From Actinomycetes bacterium (GTDB taxonomy: Bacteria > Actinomycetota > Coriobacteriia > WRKU01): 5,715 bases of DNA. The number at the start of each line of letters is the position of its first letter. Positions within the stretch are counted from its first letter, which is position 1. The position numbers and the translations under genes were made by a program. The stretch spans positions 1 through 5,715 of the forward strand of contig WQXV01000076.1 in assembly GCA_009781565.1 (NCBI GenBank). Direction: 5' to 3'. Of this stretch, positions 5,657 to 5,715 are shown in pieces. Under the pieces are notes generated by a model. The model saw nothing but the letters and a program-made list of their open reading frames with translations, was not told the origin of the DNA and did no database searches.

Positions 5657-5715
5657 TCAGGCAGCGTTTTGCTCTCGAAATCGTGCTTGTGTCTCTTCAC
5701 ACCTGCTATCGCCCT
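5657..5715 (-). CDS. Probable 3' end of an unidentified upstream gene (partial)
   Basis: Only about 90 bases lie upstream of the ligase. Two minus-strand frames could be the tail of the preceding gene. One ends at a TGA at 5657-5659 and reads RCEETQARFREQNAA at its C-terminus. The other stays open to a TGA at 5623-5625 that overlaps the ligase ATG (TGATG) and ends TLPDPIQTHTKGDQ. The RFREQNAA ending loosely recalls the last helix of indolepyruvate oxidoreductase beta subunits (IorB), a common neighbour of paaK. The match is too short to rely on, and the other frame has a more gene-like wobble GC. The third frame has early stops. The entry records the first option; it could also be non-coding leader DNA. 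Confidence 0.3.
   Translation of the reverse strand, partial: GDSRCEETQARFREQNAA

Noticed and set aside
5663..5673. Small inverted repeat AGCGTTTTGCT upstream of paaK
   Set aside because: The stem is only three or four base pairs with no T-run after it, too weak to call a terminator or operator.

Overview
All recognisable genes in this window lie on the minus strand, so it reads from right to left. The organism looks like an anaerobic, amino-acid-fermenting Gram-positive bacterium of moderate GC content. The glycine cleavage P protein is of the split type (GcvPA/GcvPB), as in Firmicutes, Thermotogae and Coriobacteriia. The D-Ala-D-Ala carboxypeptidase is of the Gram-positive-style S11 type. 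An AMP-forming aryl-acid:CoA ligase sits beside a tandem ACT protein, a pairing common in anaerobes. Coriobacteriia is my best guess, but it is inference from gene style only.

Layout in transcription order. At the right edge (5624-5715) there is only a short stretch, probably the 3' end of an upstream gene that cannot be identified securely. Next come a phenylacetate/aryl-acetate-CoA ligase (paaK-like, 4316-5623) and a 139-residue tandem ACT-domain protein (3900-4319, 4-nt ATGA overlap). A secreted penicillin-binding-protein-type D-Ala-D-Ala carboxypeptidase follows (2600-3907, 8-nt overlap with the ACT gene). After a 52-nt gap comes the glycine cleavage cluster: gcvT (1465-2547), gcvH (1058-1438) and the first 350 codons of gcvPA (1051 to the left edge). 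gcvPA has a GTG start and is cut by the window edge.

The gcv genes encode three of the four protein types of the glycine cleavage system: T (aminomethyltransferase), H (lipoyl carrier) and part of P (decarboxylase). gcvPB is expected just beyond the left edge. The paaK-ACT pair is a different module: the ligase activates an aryl acid to its CoA thioester, and the ACT protein probably senses an amino acid or related ligand. The carboxypeptidase trims peptidoglycan stem peptides and has no obvious metabolic link to either module, but it is tightly coupled to them by overlap.

No RNA gene, mobile element, CRISPR array, clear terminator or riboswitch was seen. Coding density is very high and there is no gene-free stretch of 300 bases. 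I found no convincing undescribed system. The points worth a second look concern gene coupling, regulation and small sequence oddities.
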